Shown here piece by piece: positions 1 through 11,284 of a stretch of DNA of 64,000 nt (its first letter is position 1; every line of letters begins with the position of its first letter). The notes below the pieces were generated by a model, which ran no database searches, was not told the DNA's origin, and saw only the letters and a list, made by a program, of their open reading frames with translations. Made by a program: the position numbers and the translations under genes. The DNA comes from Theobroma cacao (Eukaryota; Streptophyta; Magnoliopsida; Malvales; Malvaceae). Location of the stretch: positions 17,768,291-17,832,290 of the forward strand of contig NC_030855.1 in the NCBI RefSeq assembly GCF_000208745.1, written 5' to 3'.

Positions 1-162
1 CTTTTACCTCACAAATTCTCCTCCGATAAAATTATTATTATTTTATTATTATTTTCTCACTTGCGAAATATTTTATCCTAAACTACTCCTTTCATCTTTT
101 ATCACTTCTAAACATTTTAATTGACCTCAATTTGCATTTGATCAACTTTATTTATCACCATA

Positions 163-651
163 TCAAAGTATGGGGTATTTCACCTTATACCTTTCCCAAG
201 CCTCATATAGTGATTTAGAATCAAATTGCATGAAAGAAGTAATATCATTCCGCATTTTTGCTGACTTTGCAGGTGGGAAGAATTTTGCTAAGAATTTTTG
301 AGATAAACCATCCCAAATATTAATGGAACTAGCAAGAAGCAAATTTAACCAACTCTTTGCTTTATCTCTCAATGAAAAATGGAAAAGCCTTAATCTTATG
401 GCATCATCAGTAACACCATTAGCCTTGAATGTATCGCAGATTTCTAGAAAATTTATAATATGAGCATTCGGATCATCATTAGGCAAAACCCCAAACTAAA
501 CAACAGTCTGAATCATCTGAATAATTGATGGCTTAATTTCAAAATTGTTGGCTTGAATAGGAGGTCTTTGGATACTAGAGTGGAGATTTTGTACTTGTGG
601 GACTGCATAATCCCTCAAAGGCTTGGTCTCTTCCTTTTGTTGATCAGCCAT
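163..651 (-). pseudogene. retrotransposon gag remnant (Athila-type)
   Basis: The minus-strand frame from the ATG at 651 reads MADQQKEETKPLRDYA and continues into the conserved retrotrans_gag block, with landmarks DPNAHIINFLEICDTFK, DDAIRLRLFHFSLRDKAKSW and FLAKFFPPAKSAKMRNDITS. An in-frame TAG at 496-498 interrupts it, and the frame is lost after the AWERYK motif near 165-185, so it is not functional as it stands. In the family, Gag packages the element RNA. Capsid-like gag is the only coding part of this copy visible here. Confidence 0.82.
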
Positions 652-870
652 TGTTTTACTTGGAGCAGAAACTTTTTTATTTTTCTGTCGAAGTCTTCAA
701 AAAGTCTTTCTCAATTTCTGGATCAAAAGGAACAATTTCCAAATTTCGAGCTCTTCGCATGCAACGACCAAAAGTACCTAAAAAATTAAAAAAAATTAAA
801 GAAGAAAAGTCTAGATTAAAATTAAGAATGCTTGGTATTAATATTAACAAAAAAGAATTAAAAATCAATT

Positions 871-887
871 CCTCGGCAACGGTGCCA
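871..887 (-). other. primer binding site, tRNA-Asp type
   Basis: On the minus strand this reads TGGCACCGTTGCCGAGG, close to the tRNA-Asp-complementary primer site TGGCGCCGTTGCCGGGG used by Athila-type elements. It lies a few bases inside the LTR edge at 894. Confidence 0.75.
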
Positions 888-893
888 AAAACT

Positions 894-2432
894 TGTTGAA
901 TTTTCTACTCACGCAAGTGTACGTATCGCAAAGTTAATATAGATATGAGTAAAGTGTCGATCCCACAGAGAATTGAATTAATCCTTACAGTTAACTACTA
1001 AAATTAACATACTTTAATTTTATCTAAACAATTTAAATTAATAAACTAATAACGAAAACTAAAACTTAATCTAAAATCTATTAGCAAATTTACTTATTAA
1101 ATGTGAATGACTACCATACCTAAGATTATGATATCCCTCAATACTTTATCTGATTATTGTCTCTCTCTCTTAACTCAGTTTAAGGGATTAAATTGCTAAC
1201 GTAGAGTCCTAAATTATTTACAAGTCTCTGTCGAGTTTCTTATAAAAATACATCTCTCAATTAATTAACTATATGTCTATGCAAATTAAATTGAAGAAAG
1301 ATTCATTAAGTTTGTGCTCTAATCCTGGGCTTATAGGTATATGTTTACCCTATATGCAAATCAAACCACCTAATCAACTAAAATTATTTGATCATACGTT
1401 ATTTTATTTAAGGTCTACCTAAATCTCCTTCGTCAAGGTTTAACTTAGGTTTCCAACTCAATCTAATTGGTGATCAGGCAATTACAATCTAATTGGTGAT
1501 CAGGCAATTACAAGCATTAAGAACAGAATAAAATAAACAACTTAAATCCATCAAATATAAGTAAAAGAGAGATAAATAGTTCAGATTATATATTGAGTTC
1601 AATCATAATCTTAGATTAAAAATTTAGTTCCCCATCAAGTCATACATTATCATTGAACAAAATTTAAACATTAAAACAAAACCAAGAAAATAAGAGAATA
1701 AAAGAAAATATAGAAAAACTCAAGAATTGTATTCTTGATCTTCAAATCTCCTTGAATTCTGCAAATTCTGCAAATTCTTCGTAACTTCAACGACTCTATA
1801 GCTTGACTCTCAGCTATTAATCTGGTATTTTTCTTATCTCCTTAAGTCCTCCGAAAGGTTGTTTTTATAGGCTTTAGAGTTAGGCCAAATTGGGTGAAGA
1901 AAGAAGTCAATTTTAGCTGGGAATTCCTCATCAAACAATGTAAATCGCAGTTTTACCAAATTAATTAACAGAAATCACAATTGCTCTAGGAATGATGCAG
2001 TATGTTAACTTAGATAAGATTTTTAACCATCTTACAAGCCAAACTGGGTGAAGATGTAAACATAAAAGTTGTATATCTTTCTCTTAGCTTTCCAATGGTC
2101 CAAGAATCACTTGATTTGGAGCTCTTTAGAGAAATTTATGGCCAAAATATCAAAACATATGCATTGGAAGTCTGCACCTCGAAATTGCTCTCCTTCTTCC
2201 ATCAAAATTTTTCTTCAAACACCTACAAAAGCACAAATAAATCAATAGCAACCTATCTTAATCATATTATCACCAAATTAAGTATAAAATTAACCAAAAT
2301 TAGATTGACTCACCTAAAATAACTAATTAAGACAATTAAATAAAACCTACTAATTTTTATGCATTACTACAAGAACCTAGCCAAATTATTATCAAAATTA
2401 AGCTCAAATAACTCTATATCATAGAGCTATCA
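894..2432 (-). repeat. 5' LTR of Athila-type element (about 1.54 kb)
   Basis: The LTR begins TGATAG at 2432 and ends in CA at 894, just before the primer site. The start matches the start of the related LTR at 38841. Inside it, a 26-bp segment is tandemly duplicated (1461-1486 and 1487-1512). The partner LTR is outside the window, so age cannot be estimated. Confidence 0.75.
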
Positions 2433-2439
2433 GTAATTT

Positions 2440-4600
2440 CTACCGATTATGTGGCGTACCTTCAAGAATCTAACTATGACATTGGTGCTGATAATGACCC
2501 TGAGATGTTTTCACAGGCAATGGAATATAGTAAATCTAAATTGTGGTATGATACCATGAATGATGAAATGGATGCTATGGCGAATAATTAAGTCTGGGAT
2601 CTTGTAGAGTTGCCTGATGGGGCAAAGGCCATTAGTTGTAAATGGATTTTCAAAACCAGAAAAACTCATTAAGCAATGTTGAGAGATATAAGGCAAGACT
2701 TGTTGCTAAAGGATTTACACAAAAAGAAGGAATTGATTATTGAGAAACTTTTTCTCGTGTCTAGAAATAATTTTTTTCATATTATCATAGCATTGGTTGC
2801 CCATTTTGACTTAGATTTACATCAAATGAATGTGAAAACAATATTCCTCAATGGAGATTTAAAGGAAGAGATATACATGAAACAACTTATAGGGTTTATT
2901 TCTAATCATGGTGAGCATTTGGTTTGCAATAAACCTGACAATTTGTGTTTTGTGTCTTAACTGTGTCAACACGATTAAGACACGAAATATGATAAGGTTA
3001 AATACGAACACAACATGAATAATTATTCGTATTAGCATCTAAAACATGTACACAAATATATTTATTAACTATGTAACACGACACGATACAACTAACACAT
3101 TTATTAAATGTGTTAAGATTTTTTATATGACAATACATGACTAATAAATATGATTAAACAATTAACATAAATTTTTCTTAACACGTTTGACATGACTTAA
3201 AATATTTACAATTAAATATAATTTTATTATTCAAATTTAGAATCAATAATTATAAAAATAATTATAACAAAATAATAATAACATCAAATATAATAAAATT
3301 AACATATATACATAAAATTCATTATCATACTAATAAAATCCATCATTGACATTAAATGTGTCACTTATACATGTTTAAACATGATAATACGATTAACACA
3401 ATTAATTAAATATTTTTAAACGTGTTTTAAATGTGCTAACTGTGTGGACACGATTAAGACACAAAACATGATAAGGCTAAACTCAAACTTGTTTAACTTT
3501 GTTTCTTCTAATGTCGTGTCTAAAATTGTTAAGTCTAGTTTGCAAGCTTAAGAAGTCTATATACAAATTTAAGCAGGCCTCCCGTCAATGGTGGTACTTA
3601 AAATTCCATAACATAATTTCTTCTTTTAGTTTTGTAGAGAATGTTATGGATCAATGTATATACCACAAGGCTAGTAAGAGTAAAATAATCTTTTTGGTTT
3701 TATATATGGATGAAATTTAACTTGCAACCAATGATTTGTGATTGTTGCATAAGGTGAAACAATTTCTCTCTAAACATTTTGATATGAAAGATATAAGTGA
3801 GGCAGCTTATGTCATTAGCATTAAGATTCATAAGGACAAATCTCAAGATTTGTTGTAATGGTCTCAAGAAGCCTATATCAATAAAGTTCTTGAGAGATTT
3901 CAAATGAAAGATTGTTCTCTCAGTGTTGCACCCATTGTGAAAGGCGATAGGTTCAGTTTGAACCAATGTCCCAAAAATGATCTTAAGAGGGAAGAGATGA
4001 AAAATATTCCATATGTTTCAACTATTGGAAGCCTCGGGTATGATCAAGCCTCTACTAGACCAGACATTGCATTTGTAGTTAGAATGTTTGGAAGATATAA
4101 AAGTAACCCGAGTTTAGACCATTGGAAACAACAAAGAAGGTTATGAGGTAACTTCAAAGAACTAAAGATTTCATGTTTACATATAGAAGATTCGACAATT
4201 TTGAGGTAGTTGAATACTCAAATTTAGATTTTGCTGGTTGTGTTGACTCTGATAAATCAACATCTGGATATATCTTCATATTTTCTGGAGGAGCTATACC
4301 TTGGAGAAGCACAAAGCAATCTTTAGTTGCTATTTCTACCATGGAAGTAGAGTTTGTTTCTTATTTTGAGGCGACATCATAGGGTATTTGGTTAAAGAGT
4401 TTCATATATAGGCTTCAAGTTTTTGAGTGTATCTCGAAGTCATTGAAGTTGTATTGTGACAATCCACCAACTGTGTTCTTTGATAAGAATAATAAAAGTG
4501 GAAGTTAAAGTAAACACATTGACATTAAATATTTAGCTATTAAGGAGCACATAAAAGCAAATAAAGTGCCACCAAAGTTGTTTAAGGGTCATGTTTTGTG
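2440..4600 (+). pseudogene. copia reverse transcriptase / RNase H remnant
   Basis: Landmarks in order are WDLVELPDGAKAISCKWIFK (RT start), a stretch like VAHFDLDLHQMNVKTIFLNG (family consensus DVKTAFLNG), a break by the 608-bp insertion, KLKKSIYKFKQASRQW, FLVLYMDEI where the RT active site is normally YVDD, and an RNase H part with YSNLDFAGCVDSDKSTSGY and LYCDNPP. Stops and frame changes occur throughout, for example TAA at 2589 and before position 3720, so this is a dead copy. The RNase H end (about 4520-4600) closes with KVPPKLFKGHVL. Confidence 0.88.
2929..3536. mobile_element. hAT-like non-autonomous element inside copia pol
   Basis: The 608-bp segment interrupts the copia frame between the codons for LVC and KLKK. 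It is flanked by GGTTTGCA (2921-2928) and AGTTTGCA (3537-3544), an 8-bp target duplication with one mismatch, which is the length hAT elements make. Its ends form imperfect inverted repeats (AAACCTGACAATTT at 2931; AGACTTAACAATTT reading inward from 3536). A roughly 50-bp AACACGATTAAGACACGA-type block lies near both ends (about 2955-3005 and 3434-3486) in direct orientation. No transposase is present. Confidence 0.65.
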
Positions 4601-4668
4601 AATGAAACTTAGTTCTATCTTGTCACATACCATTTGAATTAACATGTTAGCATATTTTATTGTGAAAC

Positions 4669-7478
4669 TATCACAACCCGAAACTCCCATCGAGCCCGTG
4701 ACAACCACCGCGACGTCCCGATAGGCACTCATTACCCCGAATGCCAATCGAAACCCCGCAAGACTTAGCATCAGCTTTCGCATCTCCCCAGTGAGCGACA
4801 GTTATTAAATCTCACATTTCAAAAAAATCATAAGTCATTTCCAAATCAAAACAATAAAATATTACTTTCTGGCTCACAATGGGCATTTTCATCATTTTTC
4901 TTCGAAAATACCGAAACTCGCCAAAAACATGGTATAAAAGCTAAATATATTCATACATACTTTAAATCAAATAACTGAAGAATAAAATTACTTTTACAGT
5001 GACACGTGAGCCCCCAACTGACTAAGAAGATGTAGGGCTACGAACCCTTACTTTCTAGGATGCAACTTCGAGATTAATTCTCATCTTAATCAACTATCAA
5101 CAAATTATCCCAAACCTGAAAAATGGATAGGAAGAGGGGTGAGATTATGATTACATAATCTCAGTGAGTAAACAATTACCATCAAAAGCATCTAAAGCAG
5201 AGTAAATAGAGACAATATAAAAACGTTATATCTCAATAATGTTCATAACACAAATTTCGTTTCAATCTATACCAAACAATTTCTTTTCATCAAAATTTTC
5301 TGACTTATGAATTTCTTAAACTTGGCCCCTGCAAGAATCATTCTTGCGAGTACCTTCGTCAAGGTATCCCACTGAAACCGCCAAGGTTGTTCAATGACCC
5401 ATACCCATAAACATGTTTTCACATCTGACACACAGTCGTTCCTTGGAGTTGGCTGAGTCTCACTCTCACGTGGTGGCCCGAACGTGAAGTGCACTCAAAT
5501 CATACCTCAGGAGATACTTCACCCAACATCTCCCCCCGAAGGTAAGTGTATAATTGAGTTACCGTGCCCCTCTCATAGGCAGTCCACGAAAACCCCCACC
5601 ACTGCAATGACCGTTTAATATACCACCAGACCCATAAAATTTTCAGTAGCATAATATGGCGAATAAAATTTAATCCAGTCTATCGAGACCAATCCAAAAC
5701 TGTTCATATATTTCATGTCAACTCCAAAAATTTAGCCATCATGCTACCATAGTGTCCTAAGCCCCAATTTCAATAACATATAAAATCATAAATTTCAACA
5801 CAGTCTCCATATACTCAATTTTTCCAAAACAATATTTGATTTCAAAATCAGTATAAATCTCATTTTTATTAAAAAAATATTTTAATTGGAAAACATAATA
5901 TTTTATAATTTAAATTCACCATTCAATAAAAGCATCAAACAAGTATAATAACTCTAGATATTTAAGACGATAAGTTGTCCACTCACAGTTCTACGAGTCG
6001 ATATACTCCTAACCCCAGTCTTCAGGCACAATCTTTGTACTTTTACCAGTGTAATTTGCTCACCACCTATCCACAATGTACAATACATAATTCACCACAT
6101 TAATGCTTGACCATTATAAAATCAATTCAGGCTCGGTGTATATGCATGATATGACATGCAACTTATCCGACTACCGCTTAAATGCGGTGCTGACCTAATT
6201 CGGCCTATTACCCGATTAAATTACTAACGCGTCCAATTTAATCCCAAATTAATTTTTTTCAGTTTCTATACCTCAATTGCACCCAAATTGACTTAATGTT
6301 CCTCAGTGTGGTGCAAATTATCAGTCTCAGTAGTAAATTATGAAAATACCCCTAGTGGGTAAAAATTCATATTTTTACTCCGAAAATTCCTATTATTTTT
6401 GTAGGCTCATAATTCATCATTATTCATCATAATTCCTCAAATAAACATCAAGATCATCAGCCAATATTCCCCTAGAAAATTCAGCCAATAATGGTAATGG
6501 AGGAAAATGAATTCTTTTCTTGTTATTTTGTTTCTAAATATGCTAAATTAACTTAAAACACTAACATAACTTAAAATCAAATTAATCTAACTTCATTCTC
6601 TCTCCATACCCATTTGGGCAGCCATGAATTCATCATGAAAACATGTAATTTAACCATGAAAATTAAGGAAAAATGCATGGGTAAGGTAAATCACTAGCAA
6701 AATCAAAGAAATTTTACCTTTGCTTGATCAAATCCTTGAATTCCAACACTTTCTCTTTGATTTTTCCCACCTAGGGTTTGTTCTTCCTTGGTTTCTCTTC
6801 TCTTCTCGTTTGGCTGATCACTATGGAAGAAATGGGCTGATTTTTTGCCTTTTTATAAAGAAATAATAAACTAATAAAAACATGACACATGGCATTTCCT
6901 TATTGGTTCAAATTTTAAATATTTGACTTTTAATTCTTTAATTCTCCACCACACATTTCTCATGTTTATCCATTTCCATGATAAATAAAATCCCTTGGTC
7001 TTGACAAGTGTCGAGGGTGAAAATTTACCGATTTGCCCCCGGGATGGCAAAATTACCATTTCGCCCCTATATTCCAAATTATACCGAAATTAAAAATTTT
7101 CACTTCTAAACTTCAAATCATACTCCAATACTCAAATCATACTCCAATAAGTCAAATGGGGCCAAAAAAATCTTTTCTAAAAATTTTCATTTTATCCCCA
7201 AGTGACAAATGACCATTTTGCCCTTGAATAGTGAAAATTCCGGTTTGACTCCAAATTGATCCTCGAACTCCGAATTACCATTTTGAGTCATCCCTGAACT
7301 GTGAAACTCTTAATTTCACCTTAAAATTCCTATTTGAACTAGTTGAGGCTTAATCGACTTAATTATACCATTAGGGGCAATATCGTCTTTTAACGATTTC
7401 TCAAACTTTCTAAATATGTAACCATTCTATTAAGCATGTAAATGACGTCGTAATTATTTTATAGAATAGGGTTTGACA
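4669..7478 (-). repeat. solo LTR of a Ty3/gypsy (chromovirus-like) element, 2810 bp
   Basis: On the minus strand this starts TGTCAAACCCTATTC and ends CGGGTTGTGATA. It is bounded by the perfect 5-bp direct repeat GAAAC (4664-4668 and 7479-7483). No internal retroelement region is present, so it is a solo LTR left by recombination between the two LTRs of a complete element. The very long LTR, the start sequence and the CACTGGGGAGATGC-like tract near the 3' end resemble Tekay/Del-type chromoviruses; that assignment is from memory. The end is TA rather than the canonical CA. Confidence 0.85.
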
Positions 7479-7778
7479 GAAACTCTTAATTTTTTAATTG
7501 TTTTCTCTTTCAAATTGTGTACAGTTAAATGAGAATAACAATTGTTTATTAGAACCTTGAATAAACATTTGAGGTTTATTGAAAAAGTTATATACCACAT
7601 ATTAAGCTTTTTGCAAAAGAGATTTTTGTATTGTAATATGTGGAAGGTAATACTTGTTCTTAAAGGACTTACCGTCATGATTTGTGTAATTTATTCCTTT
7701 TGTTTCAAGTATTTGGGTAATTAAACTAATAGATTGTGTAGATATTAAAATAAAAAATGTTTGGACCAAGTGGAAAAA

Positions 7779-8240
7779 TGTTGGAATTTTAGATTTTATT
7801 TAAATTTAAATTCAATAAATTCAATTGTGGTCCTTATCACGTATCTGTTATTATCTATTAAATATTTATGTTTCACATTTAAGTATGTGATAATATTACT
7901 TTAAGTGGCATAAATAAAATTTATTTCAAATTTTAGATGAGGATTTCCCTTAAATTTTACGAGATTTGAGATTTCCTTGACGAGAGGAAGTCTATAAATA
8001 GATATCCTATGGTTCTCTGACACAGCAATTCATTAGCCCTATATTTATCATTAGGAATAGCATTAGGTCAGAAGATCTCGTAGAAGGAGTTTCTTATTTT
8101 ATTATTGCTATGGCTAAAAGGTAGTATCGATTTTAATTTATTTTAACTGCTATATGATTTGTTTATGTAAACATATTTAAGTATGATTTATCATAAAAGG
8201 GAAATAATAATTCATTTACTTTTACTTTCAACTCCAACCA
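7779..8240 (+). repeat. 3' LTR of the copia element
   Basis: It starts TGTTGGAATTTTAG directly after a purine-rich tract. It contains a TATA-like box (TCTATAAATAG, about 7990) for LTR transcription. Its right edge is taken as the CTCCAACCA at 8232-8240, which mirrors the TGTTGGA start, but with no 5' LTR to compare this edge is approximate. Confidence 0.65.
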
Positions 8241-8250
8241 TATATTAAGA

Positions 8251-8339
8251 CAGTTTGACATATATAATAAGAAACACTAAAAGGGCTTGACAGTTTGACC
8301 TATATAATAAGAAACACTAAAAGGGCTTGACAGTTTGCC
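8251..8339. repeat. 40-bp tandem repeat, 2.2 copies
   Basis: Units at 8251-8290 and 8291-8330 differ at one base, and a third partial unit occupies 8331-8339. Each starts CAGTTTGAC and ends AAAAGGGCTTGA. The array sits just outside the copia LTR. Confidence 0.9.
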
Positions 8340-10755
8340 TTATATTGGGACTTATTTATTTCAATTAATTTGCACTAATTTTGTTGTTATTAGCATTAAA
8401 AAATGAATCAAGATATATCATTGTTATATGAAAATGTAAATAATTGCGAAGTTATCTTAGTTTAGTGGTCGGTCATTTTCTGTATTATTAAGTAATGACT
8501 TTGGCACCTAAATCTTTTACTTGTAACATTTGTCGCATTCTGCATCAAAAATTCAAAATGTTATGGCATGTTTCACCTTCTCTTGAGCATCACTTCTGCA
8601 TTGAGGCCCATTTTCGCACCTAGTTTAATATAATAATCTTGCAAGCAAAACAAAAATAAAATTTTCAGTATAAGTTTAACTTAATAAATGTTTTTCATGG
8701 TGACCTTTAAGACATCAGTGGAGTTAAAGTGGTGACAATGGTCACTCGTTAATTTTTAATTTTATGATTTTTTTTTGTAATTATCCTTTAACCTCTCATA
8801 TAAAATCTTGAATTTATCGTTGTTCTAAAAATCTTGAATTCATCATTGTTCTAAGATAACCCTACTGATGAGATGGCCTATTTTTTAAAAATGATATCCA
8901 ATGGCTTTGATTTTGTTATTATAATTTTGTTAAATAAAATAAAGTTTTGAAATAATATATATGATTTCATGAATAAAGAGAGTTCCTATCATAAGAAAAA
9001 AAAATGAAAGATGGGCTTGGGCTGAATATAGAACAACAAAATCCAACATCAATCCTTTACACAAGAAAATAAGATTAAAGTTGTTTTAAATAATCTGAAA
9101 ATGGGTGAAAAACATGACGTTAAAGTGTGCAGATAATACAATATTTGATTCGTTATAACTTTAGATTTATATTTTTTATTAAAAGAAATTTAGATAAAAT
9201 TCTTTAAATTAAGTTTGTCAAAATTAATCAAATAAATATTATTATTTGAAAATCAAAATCACTAAATTAATAAAATTTAAAATTGATATTTATAAGTAAC
9301 ATTCGATCAATATTATTCAACAGAAAAAAATATCAATTTAATAAAATATAAAACAATATTCAAATTAATTAAAATTTCAAATACTTGATTTATATAAAAA
9401 TTCAATATAAACGATCAGATTTAATTTTAATTTCTATAAGAAATTTTAGCTAAGTCTTCTTTTTTTTTTTTATAATATAGCAAGAGTTATTGATGAAGGG
9501 GGGGAGGGGGGTTGATGCAATAAATTACGTGAGGATTACGTGGGAGTGGGCCATCTGAATTGAGTGAAATCTCAAAAAGTGGTCTAGAAAGACCCGAAAG
9601 CAATGGGGTCCATTTTGGCATATTCGGGTCTGCTTCACCACATGAGTGGTCTGGCACTGGCACCCGGCCATGCCACCCAGTTGCTCATATTTCAAGCTTT
9701 CCAGTTAGATATGGCTAAGAAACAGATATGGATTGCTATAATGAGTACTCATGCAAAGTTCCCCTTCAACCCCAAAGATAAATTACAAAAGAAAAAAAAG
9801 AAACATTTTATTTTTTGACTCTTTTCTTCAACAAAAACAATCATTTTTTTCATTTCTTTCATGTTACATATGATGTACATATTAATATATTAATTATATA
9901 ATTAATGAATCGTATGATGACAATTAATTTTAATGTGTCGGTATAAGAAATTTAACTTAGAACGCAACTTATAACTTAATTAGCAAAAGTTTTTTGAGTC
10001 TGCTTTGCACGATTCATGCGCTCTGATGAAGTAGGAAAATATCAATTATGAGGACTATTCTTAACATATATAATAATGATAATGATAATAGTGATCTAGC
10101 TAAGATGCCTTAAGCCGTGAACATTGAAAAGGGGGAATAGGAAAAAAAAAGGGGGAAAGAGGAGAAAAGCTATTAACATGAATGGTACACATGGATTGTA
10201 CTCTCATTGTCAAATGCCTCATTATTGTCAGTTGTAAAGTTATTTTAAGTCTGTCAAAGGGGCCATGCCAATGTCCAATGTTGAAGGGGATTGCTTTGGT
10301 TTGCTTTTTCATCACCATGATTGCATTCTAAGCATTACTTTTCCCATTCAAAGAGATTCAATCCCTTTCATATTTGAATTAACAGTTTATGTATTGCTTT
10401 TAATATATGGATATGGATATAGCTCTTCTATTTCATCCACTCTATAGCAACATCTCAAAATTAATTAAAAAAAATAAAGACAAACAAGATTTTAGTTAAA
10501 GGTGGGTGAGTAAAATCAAATGTGTTTCACGTTTTATATTGAAATTATTTAAATATATTATCACTTTACTTATCTATTTGTATTTTAAAATATGCAGGTT
10601 ATTCACCGTAATTTTACGTTTTTCAACTTTGGATGTTTAAGAAGAAAGAAAAAGAAGGACTATCATTAATTATTACACAACCTAGATATTAAATGAAAAA
10701 TAAATAAAAATAAAAATCAAGTATATATCTGTAGCCCTTGTATATTATAGATTAT
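8340..10755. other. AT-rich intergenic region, no gene seen
   Basis: Both strands hold only short open frames without recognisable similarity. A G-rich run lies at about 9497-9513. The rest is AT-rich, with homopolymer runs, and no RNA gene was recognised. Confidence 0.6.
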
Positions 10756-11284
10756 GGTAAAATACATTAACCCCTCAACTTTTGATAATAATTATACGTG
10801 AATCCATTAGTGTTCAAAATGAACATTTCATCTCAAACATGTAAACGACATTAATGCTTAAATTTGAAATGTTTAAAATGTCTTTTTTTTCACTCTTTTC
10901 CTCTCTCATGCCGGATCAGCAGCTAAATTTGATCATGGAATGTAAATCCGACTTGATCTCCCTAAGAGCCCCAGATCAGTGCTTCTTTAGGGAGAGTCGC
11001 CGACAACTGGTGGTTGGGTGGAAAGAATTTTTTTTTGAAAAGAGAAAAAAATTAAAATAAAAAATTATAATTTATATTGTGGTAATTTTAAAAATTAATT
11101 AAGGGTAAAATTATCTTAAAAATATTACTATGTTATCAAACTAATAAAAATATTGATGATTGACTAACAACAGGATTTATGCGTCCAGCGAAAATATTCT
11201 TTTAAGACGGATTATTCATTTTAAAAACTAATAGATCCACATATAATTAAGATCAAAAGTCAAGGGAGTTAGTGTATTTTATCC
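10756..11284. mobile_element. MITE-like element with about 75-bp inverted repeats
   Basis: The left end reads GGTAAAATACATTAACCC and the right end, read inward on the other strand, GGATAAAATACACTAACTCC. The two arms stay alignable for about 75 bp (10756-10830 against 11284-11210) through the shared segments ACTTTTGAT and TTAATTATA-like and TTAAAATGAA-like tracts. No transposase is encoded; the small frame at 10854-11060 looks incidental. Arms this long fit a MULE-derived MITE, but no clear 9-bp target duplication was found. Confidence 0.65.

Larger units (their letters stand above)
1..2432 (-). mobile_element. 5' part of an Athila-type LTR retrotransposon, runs off left edge
   Basis: Read on the minus strand, the element begins with an LTR (2432 down to 894), followed by a primer binding site and then a gag-like region that leaves the window at position 1. 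The LTR starts TGATAGCTCTAT and the internal region opens with a tRNA-Asp-type primer site; both features, and the style of the gag region, match the Athila/Tat branch of plant Ty3/gypsy elements. A related element lies at 37189-42998. The insertion point at 2432/2433 falls inside a copia pol remnant, so this element arrived after the copia element. The candidate target duplication is GTAAT at 2433-2437; its partner lies outside the window. Confidence 0.8.
2433..8240 (+). mobile_element. decayed Ty1/copia element with two later insertions
   Basis: The plus strand carries the reverse transcriptase-RNase H part of a copia polyprotein (about 2440-4600), then a polypurine tract (GGACCAAGTGGAAAAA ending at 7778) and a 3' LTR starting TGTTGGAATTTTAG at 7779. 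The 5' half is missing, cut off by the Athila-type LTR at 2432. A hAT-like element (2929-3536) and a solo gypsy LTR (4669-7478) interrupt the remainder. Removing these two insertions brings the copia parts back into their normal order. Confidence 0.85.

Noticed and set aside
8251..8339. CRISPR-like direct repeats
   Set aside because: Contiguous tandem units without spacers, in a plant nuclear genome.
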